Below, piece by piece: positions 1 to 9,115 of a stretch of DNA of 61,831 nt. Origin of the DNA: Levilactobacillus enshiensis. Lineage in GTDB: Bacteria; Bacillota; Bacilli; Lactobacillales; Lactobacillaceae. The stretch is from the NCBI RefSeq assembly GCF_007115095.1, contig NZ_SULH01000007.1:1-61831 (forward strand), given 5' to 3'. Position numbers and translations under genes: made by a program. How positions within the stretch are numbered: position 1 is the stretch's first letter; each line of letters starts with the position of its first letter. Below the pieces are notes generated by a model, which did not search any database, was not told the origin of the DNA, and saw only the letters and a list, made by a program, of their open reading frames with translations.

Positions 1-3000
1 GTGTCACTTCAAAGGTGTAGTTATTGCTCTTAGGCGTAACTGTAATTGCATAATCGCCGACATCTTCGCCAGTATCACGAGTCAAAGTTACCAAGTCTGC
101 CAGTTTTTGGTCAGCCGCAAGGGTCGAACCATCTGCAAGATGACAAGTCAAAGGGTGATCCGCATCATCATCACCGTACGTCTTTCCTTGGGGGTCAACG
201 ATAAGTCCAACCACGCGTGGATTAATCAAGAGGTTCCCATCGATAAAATGAACATCATAGTTAGCATTGTCGAAAGTCCCTGTAATGGCATGGTGACCAA
301 TTGTTTCACCTGCTTGTTGATTCAACTTTACATTTAACACGTCACTTGTCTCGTTGGGGGCCAAGCCTTGTTCAGAAACAACTTTCCAACTCAAAGCCGG
401 GTCTGTCGAAACATCGTCATCGTAAGTTTTACTCTGATTTTCAATCTGAACCATAACAGCTCGCTTTTTGATTGTGAATGTCCCCGGCGTCACCGTCACA
501 TTATAGTTCGACGTCGAAACAGCTGATCCCGTAATCTGGTAATCACCAACATTTTCGCCAGCAACCCGAGTCAACGTAACATCCTTATCCGTCAGCTGAT
601 ACCCATCATCCAACGTTGCATCAAACAGTGTTAACGTCTTGTCAGCGTCGCCATAAGTCTTCGACAAATCGCTTGCCTGGACCTTCACTGGCGCCTGTGC
701 AATCGTAAATACTCCCTGATTAACCGTAATCGCGTAATTACTATTCAAAGTTGAATTGGCTGTATCTTTCGTAATGGCATAGATCCCAGCATGCTCACCA
801 TCAGCGCGGTGCAGCTTAACGCCTAGTGAGTCGATTGAATCGCCATTAACTAAGCCATTTGCGGAGTCACTGGTTAAATCAAGGGTCGGATCAGTTGCCG
901 CGGGCACACTATACGTCTTACCGTGATTCTGAGCAGTTACCGTAATAGGACGTGGATTCACGGTTAATTTAGCCGTACCAAATGATGTAAATGTGTAGTT
1001 CTTATCCTTAGCTAAGTCATCTTGAGCCGCTTGTGTATAACGAATCGTGTAGTGACCATTTACTTTTAGCTGCGTAATGTATTTTACTACAGCATCGTTA
1101 TTATCATCATCAACAACTTCAAAATCGCTCTGGTCGATAGTATGATCCGCATTTGCGCTACCCAGACTTCCAGTAAAGGTTGGCCAAGTTCCCACTGTGC
1201 CGTCAGTAGCAGAGCCACCACCATACTCGACAGTGGCGTCCTTAACGGTAGCCACTGCCCCTACCGGATTAATCGTCAACATCGCTGAAACGTATAACCC
1301 AATTTTGTCGTTGTTGGGGTTCAAATTTATTAAATACTTCCGCCCAGCATTGGTAAGCTTAAAGAAATAGTTGCCAACATTCTTCGGTGTAACTGGCGCA
1401 CCATCTGCCGTATTTGTGCTGTAATATTCGTAATAAGCTGGATTATTAAAATCAGCCGTTGTTTCTGCCCCATTTGTCCAAAAATCGGGACCAAAACTAA
1501 CAAAATCAGCTGATGGAAGTTTAATTTCAGCACCATAATTTTCACTCCAAGACTTAAAGGTTGCCAAACTACTCTCAGCATCCGTCTGCTTAGTACCAAG
1601 ATTGGTCAGATCTAACTTAAACGATGCCAGTAAGTTTTGAACTTTCTTTAAATAAGCATAACCATTTTGACCATCCTGATAAATATCAGTCGCTACAGTC
1701 GCTGTTTTAGCTGCTTCAAAGTCGTCCTTCGCAGTCTTGTTACTAGCAGAAACACTGGAGTAAATACCACTGACCCCCTGCAAGAGCTTTTGAGCATCCT
1801 CCTGTTGTGCCGGCGTCAAACCCGTAATTTTCATAAATTCCTGATACATTGTCTGTGCTTGTGTATTATAAGTATCCGCTAGGGTTTGGTTAGCCGCCGC
1901 CTGACTTTCCCAATAATCCAAGGTCGTACCTGTTGGTAACAGGAGGCTGCCACTCGTTTGTGGTTTTGTTTCGTCCGTTGAATCGGTAGCTCCTGCATTG
2001 CTAGTCGTTGACCAATAGTAATCATTGCTACCAATAGCTTTGCCACCACTTACGATTGGATCTCCGTTTGCATCAACTAAGGGCTGCTTATTTAAGTCCG
2101 TTGAAATCGACTGGCCCGTGCCGACCGTTGCTTTTGTCGTCACAGTTGTACCATCAACCGTGGTCCCAGTCCCTGTATAGTAGTGACTAACAGGTGTCGC
2201 CTTATCTTTAGTGGTGGTGCTGCTTGGATTAGTAGCTCCTTGGTCAATTGGCAAAACATCATTGGCAATCTTTTCGCCATTCGTTGGCGCATCAAGGGTC
2301 ACCGTTGTCGGTGTATACCCGGGTATCTGTACTAAAGTTGGTTCTCCTGCGACTGCGACCACCGTCACCGGATCCAGACCATCAATCTTTTTTCCTGTTG
2401 CCGCGTCAACAGGCGTCACATTCGCCGTGAAGGCCAACCGTACGGGAACCGTTACTGATTGTTTAGCCGCATCGGTTACGGTGTACGCATAGTAGGTATC
2501 GTCAGAAACACCCGAACCATCAATCGTTTTGGACTTCCCATTACTGCTAGGCGTTTGACTGCCATCAATGACGTAAATATTGCCCGCACTATCACCTGGT
2601 AAAACGGAAACCAGACTAGGGTCGACCAACCCCTTCGCAACGGCTCTTGCTGCTGCGTCTTGCGTAGAAAAGACGGAAACCGTATCCCCAATGTTGGCGA
2701 TTGCTGTCACATCTGCATTATTAAGCGGGGCATCGCTATCGGCGGAGTCGACTAAGTGAACGGTTAGCGGAATCGTCTTTGGGGTATAAGTAAATTTATC
2801 AATCCGTGCAGAATAATCGTTCCAAGCCCCACCCGTAGAGGCAGACACTGAAATTGAATAACCTTGAGTTGTATCCGTAATTGTCCGTGTAAACTGGGCC
2901 GTTCCGAGCGTAGCCGTTAACACATGGGTAGTCGCGTTGTAATCCATTGTAAAGTCGTTCAGTGGATTAGTCTCACGGTCATTTAGACCAGCTTCACTGG

Positions 3001-4072
3001 CAGCTTTCCAATCTGACCTGGCAGCTGCTTGCAATATACCACCAGCATCGGTCGTCCGCCAACCAATATAAGGCTGAAATGAACCATCTTCAGGGTCATT
3101 GAACCGGTTATGATTAGCATCATTAGCTCCAGTATTATTGTACTGATCATAAACAAGCCCAAACGCATTAGCAAGTCCTTGAAGTCCAAGTTGTCCACCC
3201 GAGCCACCGTTCGTTGCTTCCGCCGGATCTACTGGGGCAAAAATAAACCCAACACTGTCAGCACCACTAGATTTACTTCCAATCCCCAACGCACCAGACA
3301 AGGAAAAGTTGTGACTAAAATCGACTTCATGCTCAAATGAAACGTGTGCTGCTTGGTGTCCCGTCACGCTGCTTGCGTTACCTGACGCGTCATAGACTTG
3401 GTGTGGATCATTACTTGTCAGTGCAACCGAACCATCTGGATGAATCTTTGCTGTTTTCGTATTATCCTTAGCATCATAATCTTTATCATTACCATCACGA
3501 TTTTCAACCGTCGCCGTAAAATGGTCCGCAATTTGACTAGCAGTCAAGCTAACTTCTGAGGTATCGACCCCAATATTAGTAGCTTTATCTTGTGACAGAA
3601 CCGGGTACTTCGGATCACTGGTAGCGTCATTCGTCGTGCCAGCTGCTGTCTGATTCGCTGCAGCCGCATCCCCCGTCAACGACTCGCTCTCAACAACCAC
3701 ATTCTGCTGTAGTTGAGTACCGTTACTTGACTGTCCATTACCGCTTCCGGTCGAATCGTCACCCGAAGTTGCTGGACCACCTGCACCCGCAGCCGAATCG
3801 ACATTCGACTTCACCGCTGCTGGTGCCTGCGGTGTTGAATTGCCACTGGTTGGTGCCGACTGTTTCTGTTGTTCTACCGGTTTCGTGATCTGACCCGCCG
3901 CCGGATCAGTTGCCGCGTGAACCGTCGTCGTGCCCAGTCCTTCAGCCAACGTTAAGGCCGACAAAGTCACCACTAAGCTCCCAAAAATCCGCGTCTTAAC
4001 CTTCCAACCTGTATGTCCTTTATACAAAATGAAGTTCTTCTTGAGCTCCTGATTAACCACTTTTTGTTTCAA
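1..4072 (-). CDS. KxYKxGKxW-signal lectin-like/MBG adhesin, partial (C-terminus outside window)
   Basis: Large cell-surface adhesin; the frame stays open to the left edge, so the C-terminus and any sorting signal lie outside. The start is TTG at 4072-4070: an in-frame TGA lies 8 codons upstream and an AAGGGGA ribosome site sits just before it. The N-terminus carries the extended motif LKKNFILYKGHTGWKVKTR followed by a hydrophobic stretch ending HAA, a KxYKxGKxW-type signal peptide of lactobacilli. After a Thr/Ser/Gln-rich linker comes an L-type-lectin-like domain (AHVSFEHEVDFSH, then SGALGIG and DSVGFIFAP), a second region shared with the paralogue at 10988-18052, a helical region, then MBG-type beta repeats (blocks such as GDYAITVTPKSNNYTF). 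Adhesion to glycans or mucus is inferred from the domain family. Confidence is high for a surface adhesin, low for the ligand. Confidence 0.9.
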   Translation of the reverse strand, partial: MKQKVVNQELKKNFILYKGHTGWKVKTRIFGSLVVTLSALTLAEGLGTTTVHAATDPAAGQITKPVEQQKQSAPTSGNSTPQAPAAVKSNVDSAAGAGGPATSGDDSTGSGNGQSSNGTQLQQNVVVESESLTGDAAAANQTAAGTTNDATSDPKYPVLSQDKATNIGVDTSEVSLTASQIADHFTATVENRDGNDKDYDAKDNTKTAKIHPDGSVALTSNDPHQVYDASGNASSVTGHQAAHVSFEHEVDFSHNFSLSGALGIGSKSSGADSVGFIFAPVDPAEATNGGSGGQLGLQGLANAFGLVYDQYNNTGANDANHNRFNDPEDGSFQPYIGWRTTDAGGILQAAARSDWKAASEAGLNDRETNPLNDFTMDYNATTHVLTATLGTAQFTRTITDTTQGYSISVSASTGGAWNDYSARIDKFTYTPKTIPLTVHLVDSADSDAPLNNADVTAIANIGDTVSVFSTQDAAARAVAKGLVDPSLVSVLPGDSAGNIYVIDGSQTPSSNGKSKTIDGSGVSDDTYYAYTVTDAAKQSVTVPVRLAFTANVTPVDAATGKKIDGLDPVTVVAVAGEPTLVQIPGYTPTTVTLDAPTNGEKIANDVLPIDQGATNPSSTTTKDKATPVSHYYTGTGTTVDGTTVTTKATVGTGQSISTDLNKQPLVDANGDPIVSGGKAIGSNDYYWSTTSNAGATDSTDETKPQTSGSLLLPTGTTLDYWESQAAANQTLADTYNTQAQTMYQEFMKITGLTPAQQEDAQKLLQGVSGIYSSVSASNKTAKDDFEAAKTATVATDIYQDGQNGYAYLKKVQNLLASFKLDLTNLGTKQTDAESSLATFKSWSENYGAEIKLPSADFVSFGPDFWTNGAETTADFNNPAYYEYYSTNTADGAPVTPKNVGNYFFKLTNAGRKYLINLNPNNDKIGLYVSAMLTINPVGAVATVKDATVEYGGGSATDGTVGTWPTFTGSLGSANADHTIDQSDFEVVDDDNNDAVVKYITQLKVNGHYTIRYTQAAQDDLAKDKNYTFTSFGTAKLTVNPRPITVTAQNHGKTYSVPAATDPTLDLTSDSANGLVNGDSIDSLGVKLHRADGEHAGIYAITKDTANSTLNSNYAITVNQGVFTIAQAPVKVQASDLSKTYGDADKTLTLFDATLDDGYQLTDKDVTLTRVAGENVGDYQITGSAVSTSNYNVTVTPGTFTIKKRAVMVQIENQSKTYDDDVSTDPALSWKVVSEQGLAPNETSDVLNVKLNQQAGETIGHHAITGTFDNANYDVHFIDGNLLINPRVVGLIVDPQGKTYGDDDADHPLTCHLADGSTLAADQKLADLVTLTRDTGEDVGDYAITVTPKSNNYTFEVT

Positions 4073-4113
4073 GACTGAAATCCCCTTTTCGTATCATTCA
4101 TGCCGCCGACTTA

Positions 4114-4536
4114 CTAGTTGACCAACTTGGAAGAATCCGCCGCCTTCTGTCGTGCCAATTCGTAGTAGTCAGGAGAAATAATTTCGTGTTCTAAGTATTC
4201 TGGATTTCCTTGTAAGCTCAAGGCGCTTTGCCACCAATACAAATCCCGCTTCGTAAAGAAATCTGTGAGCTCTCCCGTCAACGCCTCACATTGATCTCGC
4301 TCGACGAACAACATCAATTCAATTAAATAATCCAACTTAGTTTGCGACTCCACGTACAAATCGCAGGCCTTACTTCTAGTCAATTTGTCTGCCGAAAGAT
4401 AAGGTTGAATCCGTGACCGGAGTGTTTCTGGCAAATACAGTGTGCTCTGCAGTGACATCATCGTTTTACGCAGATCCTCTATTCGATTATTGATATTCGC
4501 AATGGTCTTGGAATAGGCTTCACGATAGGTCATCAT
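4114..4536 (-). CDS. Hypothetical 140-aa soluble protein
   Basis: Not recognised. A 140-residue, probably mostly helical protein beginning MMTYREAYSKTIANIN, rich in Leu, Glu and Arg, with no signal peptide, membrane segment or obvious catalytic motif. A good GGAGGA ribosome site precedes the ATG by 8 bases, so it is probably translated. It lies directly upstream (on the minus strand) of the giant adhesin with a gap of about 40 bases and no visible terminator, so the two may be co-transcribed. A chaperone-like or regulatory role for the adhesin is only a guess from position. Confidence 0.7.
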   Translation of the reverse strand: MMTYREAYSKTIANINNRIEDLRKTMMSLQSTLYLPETLRSRIQPYLSADKLTRSKACDLYVESQTKLDYLIELMLFVERDQCEALTGELTDFFTKRDLYWWQSALSLQGNPEYLEHEIISPDYYELARQKAADSSKLVN

Positions 4537-5724
4537 AAAAAATCCTCCGTAGTTACCAACGTTCTAAAATTGGTATTTTTTTACGATCAAAACAACATAA
4601 CTAAGTCCTTGCCCTCTAAGCTAAAACAGTAAATATTGACGTATCAATCACAAGTGTTGCTGGTTTAAAAGGAGGTTTTTAAGCTGTCACTGACAACTAA
4701 AAATTTTTTATCATTTTTAACATGCAAACCACTTTCTTTAGTAATTGGATTTACTGTTATCGTTTTCATTTTGAAATTAATTGGTCGTAAAACCGCTCAT
4801 AACCTTGATTTTAGTGCAGCTTTTTTACGTTATATGTACACACTTCTAATCCATTTTTATCTGTTCTTTTCCTCTAAACCAGTATTTATGTAACAAGAAC
4901 ATTATAATATTCGCAAGAATAATATTCAACGTATACACATTTATGCGGGTGTTAATGTTACACCTATAATCATCTGTCGCAGGCGTTACTTATAGCTGCA
5001 TAAATACACTCTCAAAAAAGCAATAAGATTTCAGCTTAATCTTCTTTTTTTGGAAAATTTATTCGTCATTTTCATCTATAGCGGCGTTTCAAAATTCACA
5101 AGCTTACGATGTACGATTTCAATTTGACACTGATAACGACCGTTGCTCTGATGTTCAGTCGGCTTTTCATCACGGCGTAATCTTGTGCACCTTATCCTTG
5201 GCTGGTAAACAATCTTACACAACTTATCCCTAATCATTCATTCTGGGGGGCAAGTCAGTTTATTGACAAATAGGCCGCTATTGTCTGAAACATATACAAT
5301 GGCAATCATTATTATCACGTTTATTAGTGTTAAAAGGACTAATGAATTAGTCAAAACTTCTCAACAATTTTAAGCCATATTTTCCCGTCCCTGTTATCAC
5401 ACATTTCTCGGGCTTTAAAGCCATTCAAATTACCACTCAGATGTCAGATTTTGATTCCGGAAAAACGGGGCTTAACTGGTCGCGTTGCAAATGTGCTGGT
5501 CGTTGGACATCAGCTAAAAATTATTTAGTTGGCACCGCTGCTTCCTAATACTTAAAGACCAGCATAAGTGTTTGTCATCTCTCGGTGTCATTCGCTACCG
5601 GTCTGGGTGTAGACTATAATTAAGCTGGTTTGTGTTGTTGGGTCACATCAATTAAGTCCCCACAAGACAACCCGGTTTTAATTTTTCGAGTGACGAGACT
5701 AGTCATTCCAGGGGAGCGTTTTTA
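4537..5724. other. Long AT-rich intergenic region
   Basis: About 1.2 kb without a convincing gene. It contains the ribosome-site-preceded open frame described separately at 4684-4893, a weak hairpin (AAGATT/AATCTT followed by a T run, about 5025-5055), and a TATAAT box at 5615-5620 that may serve the secreted-protein gene at 5725. No IS ends or decayed transposase were recognised. Confidence 0.5.
4684..4893 (+). CDS. Possible 69-aa hydrophobic protein with non-canonical CTG start
   Basis: An open frame preceded by a strong AAGGAGG ribosome site (about 4669-4675) but lacking ATG, GTG or TTG at the correct distance; the codon at the proper spacing is CTG (4684). The frame encodes a basic, very hydrophobic peptide with a probable membrane segment (LSLVIGFTVIVFILKLIG) and aromatic-rich C-terminus, ending TAA at 4891-4893. 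An in-frame TAA lies just upstream of the ribosome site. It may be a decayed membrane-protein gene that lost its start codon, or a true CTG-start gene. Function not recognised. Confidence 0.25.
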   Translation: MSLTTKNFLSFLTCKPLSLVIGFTVIVFILKLIGRKTAHNLDFSAAFLRYMYTLLIHFYLFFSSKPVFM

Positions 5725-6557
5725 ATGAAAAAGTTGTTACTCAGTGTCACCCTGCTTGCTGCGGGGGTCTTCGGTCTGGCTACCGATGCCCAGGCGAGCT
5801 CATCAGCTTACTTACCAGATGGTAAACCAGGTGTCACCCAATATGTCCGCCTCAAAAAGACGATGGACGTCGGCATCTATCAGAAATCAGGCAACCATTA
5901 CAAAAGTTGCTGAAGAAGAAGGGATCCCTCTTAGAAGTTACCGGCGTGAACCGCAACGAAATCAACGGCAAGTATGTTTCCACGGCTGGCCTCACCTCTG
6001 GCGCCGTGCACTACAACCGCGCGAAAAAGTTGAAGTACATGACGATGGACAACATGCATCCCCTGTTGGTTCCCTTCACCAAGGCCAATTTCAAACTGGT
6101 CAACTTGAAGGCTCCCATCAGAACGCTGCTGTTCCAATCTGGCACCGGCTTCAAAGTGAATGCGAAAAAGGACGGCTTAGTGACCACGCCTGGATTCTAC
6201 CTGACGCTCGACAACTATCTGCAATATTACAGCGCTTCGGCCTTGGCTAAGGTCGCTCCCAGCGGCTTGTCGAAAACGGTTCGTGGCATGAGCGTCTGGA
6301 AGCCAACTGCCTCAGTCAAGGTCAGCAAGGTTACCGTCAAGGGCCGGACGACCACCATTGATTATGCCAAGCCACTCAAGGGCATGCCCAACCAAAAGAT
6401 CAGCAGCCTAAAGATCGTGCACAACCCCAAGCAACATCATGCGACCTTCTTCCCCGATGGCTATACCGAAGACGCGACTTGGACGACTTACAAGGTCAAT
6501 GGCAAGACCTACTATGTTGGTCAATCGATTGAAGTTAAAGATTATCTGGATGACTAG
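5725..6557 (+). pseudogene. Secreted hypothetical protein, broken by a -1 frameshift
   Basis: Two overlapping reading frames together encode a secreted protein of about 277 residues. The first frame (5725-5913) begins with a signal peptide, MKKLLLSVTLLAAGVFG... ending DAQA, after ribosome site AGGGGAG. It reads through NHYK and hits TGA at 5911. The second frame continues immediately with LLKKKGSLLEVTGVNR and runs to 6557. Adding one A to the AAAA run near 5901-5904 would restore HYKKLLKKKGS, so a single-base deletion in a homopolymer is the likely cause. The protein is basic and beta-rich with no recognised domain. It may be a true mutation, a sequencing error or, less likely, slippage. Confidence 0.7.
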
Positions 6558-6600
6558 CGTGCTTCCAATCAATTTAATATAATCTTGTCTTTCACATCAA

Positions 6601-6639
6601 AAAAGCAGCTAGGTCTCTTAATAGGACTTAGCTGCTTTT
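6601..6639. terminator. Bidirectional intrinsic terminator
   Basis: Inverted repeat AAGCAGCTAGGTCT / GGACTTAGCTGCTT with A-rich left flank and T-rich right flank. It separates the convergent secreted-protein gene (plus) and the antitoxin gene (minus), and can end both transcripts. Confidence 0.8.
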
Positions 6640-6655
6640 GATTAGGTAAAGTGTG

Positions 6656-7774
6656 TCATTGAACCTGTGGTTGTTCCACTGGTACTTTGAACTTTAGACG
6701 TAATTGATTTAACTGACTAAATTTCACGAATTGATCACGTTGCAATCGACCCACGACAATCCCTGGGTGCACGTGAATTTCCTGGGCAAAGGCCTCAACC
6801 GCTGTTTTAGAAAAATCAAACGTCTGTACAAATGTTTTATAGGCTGTTGGGGGAATCAAAAAGTCTCTAGAAAAATCATCAGCATCCTGCTCAAGTTCGT
6901 CTAGATTTAAGGGACTCTCAATCCCAATATTTTTATCCGTCGACACAATAATATGCCCTTTCTTTTGTTGAAAAATATGGCGAATTTCATGAAACAACGC
7001 GAACCAAAAAACATCTGCATATTTTCGTCGATCATTGAGCGCTAATAAAACCTTTTCTTTACCTAGCCATTTAACAGCACCGTTGATCCCACAATTTTTC
7101 AAGTTAGGCATCATCACAAATGCCACACCAGCTTTTCTGAATATTACGCGCAATTTTGGTATAAATTCCGTCGGTGATTCCAACGTCATCGCCTTAATTT
7201 CTGGTAACACTGACTTTAGATAGTTAAGATCAATGTCCTCTACGACCTCCCGATTGCCTAAGTTTAACGCCGTCTGAACCCAGGCGTTCGAGTTGATGAC
7301 ATTAATAGTCTTAACTTCGGCAACCGCCGTTTTATATTGCACCAGAAAATCTCTCTTTTCCAAGACCTCTAGGTTAGAAATATGGAGAAATCGCTTTAAC
7401 GCCAGAATTTTTTCGTCAATATTTCGCGTCTCTTTTACGAGACCCAGTTGCCGCCAAAATCTATAATCGATTTGTTGTTGAATGACTCTTTCTTGCTCCA
7501 GTTGTTGCTCTTGTTCGACCTGTCGTTTCGTGGTTAAATATTTTTCATTGAGATTTTTCCACAGCGTCGTCGATGTTCCTAATGCCAACGACAAGCCGTC
7601 AATCAGCTCATCATCCAATAAGATATTGCCATTTACCAGTTCACTGATTTTCTTTTCGGTCGTATTTAGGCGATCTGCAAGTTCCCGCTGATTCATGTTT
7701 TGATCAACTAGGTACTGCTTGATGTAGTATCCCGGATGAAATGCAATTGACTTCTCACTACTTATTTTAAGCAT
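6656..7774 (-). CDS. HigA-like antitoxin: XRE HTH fused to ImmA/IrrE-type metallopeptidase
   Basis: A 372-residue two-domain protein. Residues about 12-75 form an XRE/HigA helix-turn-helix (HPGYYIKQYLVDQNMNQRE...LADRLNTTEKKISELVNG). The C-terminal half is an ImmA/IrrE-type zinc peptidase domain with HEIRH at 262-266 (HExxH) and a downstream acidic stretch near 293-300 (ELEQDADDF) that could supply the third ligand. Its start overlaps the end of the upstream toxin-like gene by 8 bases, so the pair is translationally coupled in toxin-first order, as in higBA. The likely role is DNA-binding antitoxin and autorepressor; whether the peptidase is active or cleaves a partner is inference. A terminator follows at 6601-6639. 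Confidence 0.85.
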   Translation of the reverse strand: MLKISSEKSIAFHPGYYIKQYLVDQNMNQRELADRLNTTEKKISELVNGNILLDDELIDGLSLALGTSTTLWKNLNEKYLTTKRQVEQEQQLEQERVIQQQIDYRFWRQLGLVKETRNIDEKILALKRFLHISNLEVLEKRDFLVQYKTAVAEVKTINVINSNAWVQTALNLGNREVVEDIDLNYLKSVLPEIKAMTLESPTEFIPKLRVIFRKAGVAFVMMPNLKNCGINGAVKWLGKEKVLLALNDRRKYADVFWFALFHEIRHIFQQKKGHIIVSTDKNIGIESPLNLDELEQDADDFSRDFLIPPTAYKTFVQTFDFSKTAVEAFAQEIHVHPGIVVGRLQRDQFVKFSQLNQLRLKFKVPVEQPQVQ

Positions 7775-8192
7775 AGTGTTTGGATACCTCCTCGATTTGG
7801 ATAATTTGAATTTTGCCGTAAAATGACGTGACGTCTACGTTGTCATCATTGGTGGCAACTTTCCCATTCTCATCAAGCAGCTGGACCAGTAACCGATAAC
7901 TACTAGCACGCCCTGCAATATCCAACGCATACTGCCCCTGCCGATTTCCGTCCAATTTATGAATATGGCGATTACGTAGTGCGTTGACATCTGCTAGATT
8001 ATCCGAGCTTTCCAACAGGTTCATCAGTCCAAATAAGGCTTCAGCCGTCCGCACACCGAGCTTTTTTCGACTTGCCTTTAGGTTCGTACATAACTTCTCT
8101 ACAGCGTGGGTCTTATACTTCAGCCCGATTGCGTGCACCGCCTCATTATTCTTTTGTAGATTAATCTTACTAAATCGGAAAGACTTTTTCAA
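7767..8192 (-). CDS. HigB/RelE-like toxin (plasmid-maintenance 'killer' family)
   Basis: Residues resemble HigB-type mRNA interferases: KYKTHAVEKLCTNLKASRKKLG, a middle helix region, then HKLDGNRQGQYALDI and YRLLVQL, ending in a short strand (IIQIEEVSKHY). The frame is open further upstream to an ATG at 8294, but that region contains the terminator of the preceding ABC operon (8262-8295), so a downstream start is preferred: TTG at 8192 (AAAGG seven bases upstream) or GTG at 8138. The first gives 141 residues, the second 123, closer to the family length. It overlaps the antitoxin gene by 8 bases. Toxic endoribonuclease activity on ribosomes is family knowledge; the exact start is uncertain. 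Confidence 0.75.
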   Translation of the reverse strand: MKKSFRFSKINLQKNNEAVHAIGLKYKTHAVEKLCTNLKASRKKLGVRTAEALFGLMNLLESSDNLADVNALRNRHIHKLDGNRQGQYALDIAGRASSYRLLVQLLDENGKVATNDDNVDVTSFYGKIQIIQIEEVSKHYA

Positions 8193-8237
8193 TGAAAGGC
8201 CTTTGCAAAGATTATTATGACAAATATCAATCAAATA

Positions 8238-8252
8238 GTTGTGACCCACAAC
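8238..8252. promoter_or_regulatory. Candidate operator of the HigBA-like operon
   Basis: Perfect inverted repeat GTTGTG-ACC-CACAAC immediately downstream of the ABC-operon terminator and upstream of the toxin start. Position suggests autoregulation by the XRE antitoxin. No clear -35/-10 pair could be fixed. Confidence 0.5.
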
Positions 8253-8261
8253 CACTGTCAG

Positions 8262-8295
8262 AAAAAGACGGCCATCCAACGAAAGGATGACCATC
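8262..8295 (-). terminator. Intrinsic terminator of the DrrAB-like operon
   Basis: On the minus strand, stem GATGGTCATCC / GGATGGCCGTC (G-U pairs allowed) followed by TTTTT. It lies 17 bases past the permease stop codon and upstream of the toxin gene. Confidence 0.85.
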
Positions 8296-8311
8296 TTTAA
8301 TGACTTCTAGC

Positions 8312-9115
8312 CTAATTCCGGTCATACGCCCAAACCGCCAATGGGGCAAAGATAGCAACGACCCCCACATCAACGATCAGCACCCATAGCGCCGCGTGGG
8401 TCCAACTCCCCGTCGCCAAGATTTGGCGAATCGCCGTGATCACATAGGTAACGGGATTCAGGCGGGCAATGAATTGGAGTGGTTTCGTCAGGGAGTGCAA
8501 GAGAACGAAGGCATTTGACATGAAGGACAGGACCAGCATCGTCATCAACGAGGCGCTTTGCACGGCGCCCGCACTCTTGGCCACCAACCCCAGTAGCGCG
8601 AAAATCCAGGACAACGCCCACCCCGTAAAGATGGCTAAGAGGCCAACCGCGATAACCCAACCAAAGCCAACGCCCGGTCGCCAGCCCATCAGGTAGCCGG
8701 TCGTCAACGATGCCACCGTCGCAATCACCAGCCGTAAGCTATCCGCAAAGAGCTGACCCGCCAACGGGGCAATGTGGGCCATCGGTAACGATTTAAACCG
8801 ATCGAAGACGCCGGAGTCGAGATCTTCTCTGATTTGCGCGCCCGACCCAGAGCCCGCTGACAGCATCGCTTGCATCAAAATTCCCGGAACGATAGTCGGC
8901 AGGTAGGCACTGACACCGCCAGCGATTGCGCCACCAAATAAGTAACCGAACATCAACATGAATAAGACGGGTTGAATCACCACATCCATAAAGTTATCTG
9001 GATTGTGGACCGTCTTTAGTAAATTGCGATAGGCCATCGTGGCCGTGTTCATCATGACGTTGCCGCCGTGCGTTTGAATATCCATTTTGCATCCCGCTTT
9101 CTTAGTTCTTGCCAA
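8312..9115 (-). CDS. ABC-2 type permease, DrrB-like
   Basis: A 267-residue membrane protein of the ABC-2 family with about six hydrophobic segments (for example FMDVVIQPVLFMLMFGYLF) and the cytoplasmic loop GSGAQIREDLDSGVFDRFKSLP that is typical of DrrB/daunorubicin-resistance permeases. The end motif LNPVTYVITAIRQIL also fits the family. It would form the membrane channel of a drug or lipid exporter with the ATPase encoded just upstream; the two genes overlap by 14 bases. Translation may start at the first ATG or at the later MDIQTHGG methionine. The exported substrate is not predictable. Terminator at 8262-8295. Confidence 0.9.
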   Translation of the reverse strand: MARTKKAGCKMDIQTHGGNVMMNTATMAYRNLLKTVHNPDNFMDVVIQPVLFMLMFGYLFGGAIAGGVSAYLPTIVPGILMQAMLSAGSGSGAQIREDLDSGVFDRFKSLPMAHIAPLAGQLFADSLRLVIATVASLTTGYLMGWRPGVGFGWVIAVGLLAIFTGWALSWIFALLGLVAKSAGAVQSASLMTMLVLSFMSNAFVLLHSLTKPLQFIARLNPVTYVITAIRQILATGSWTHAALWVLIVDVGVVAIFAPLAVWAYDRN

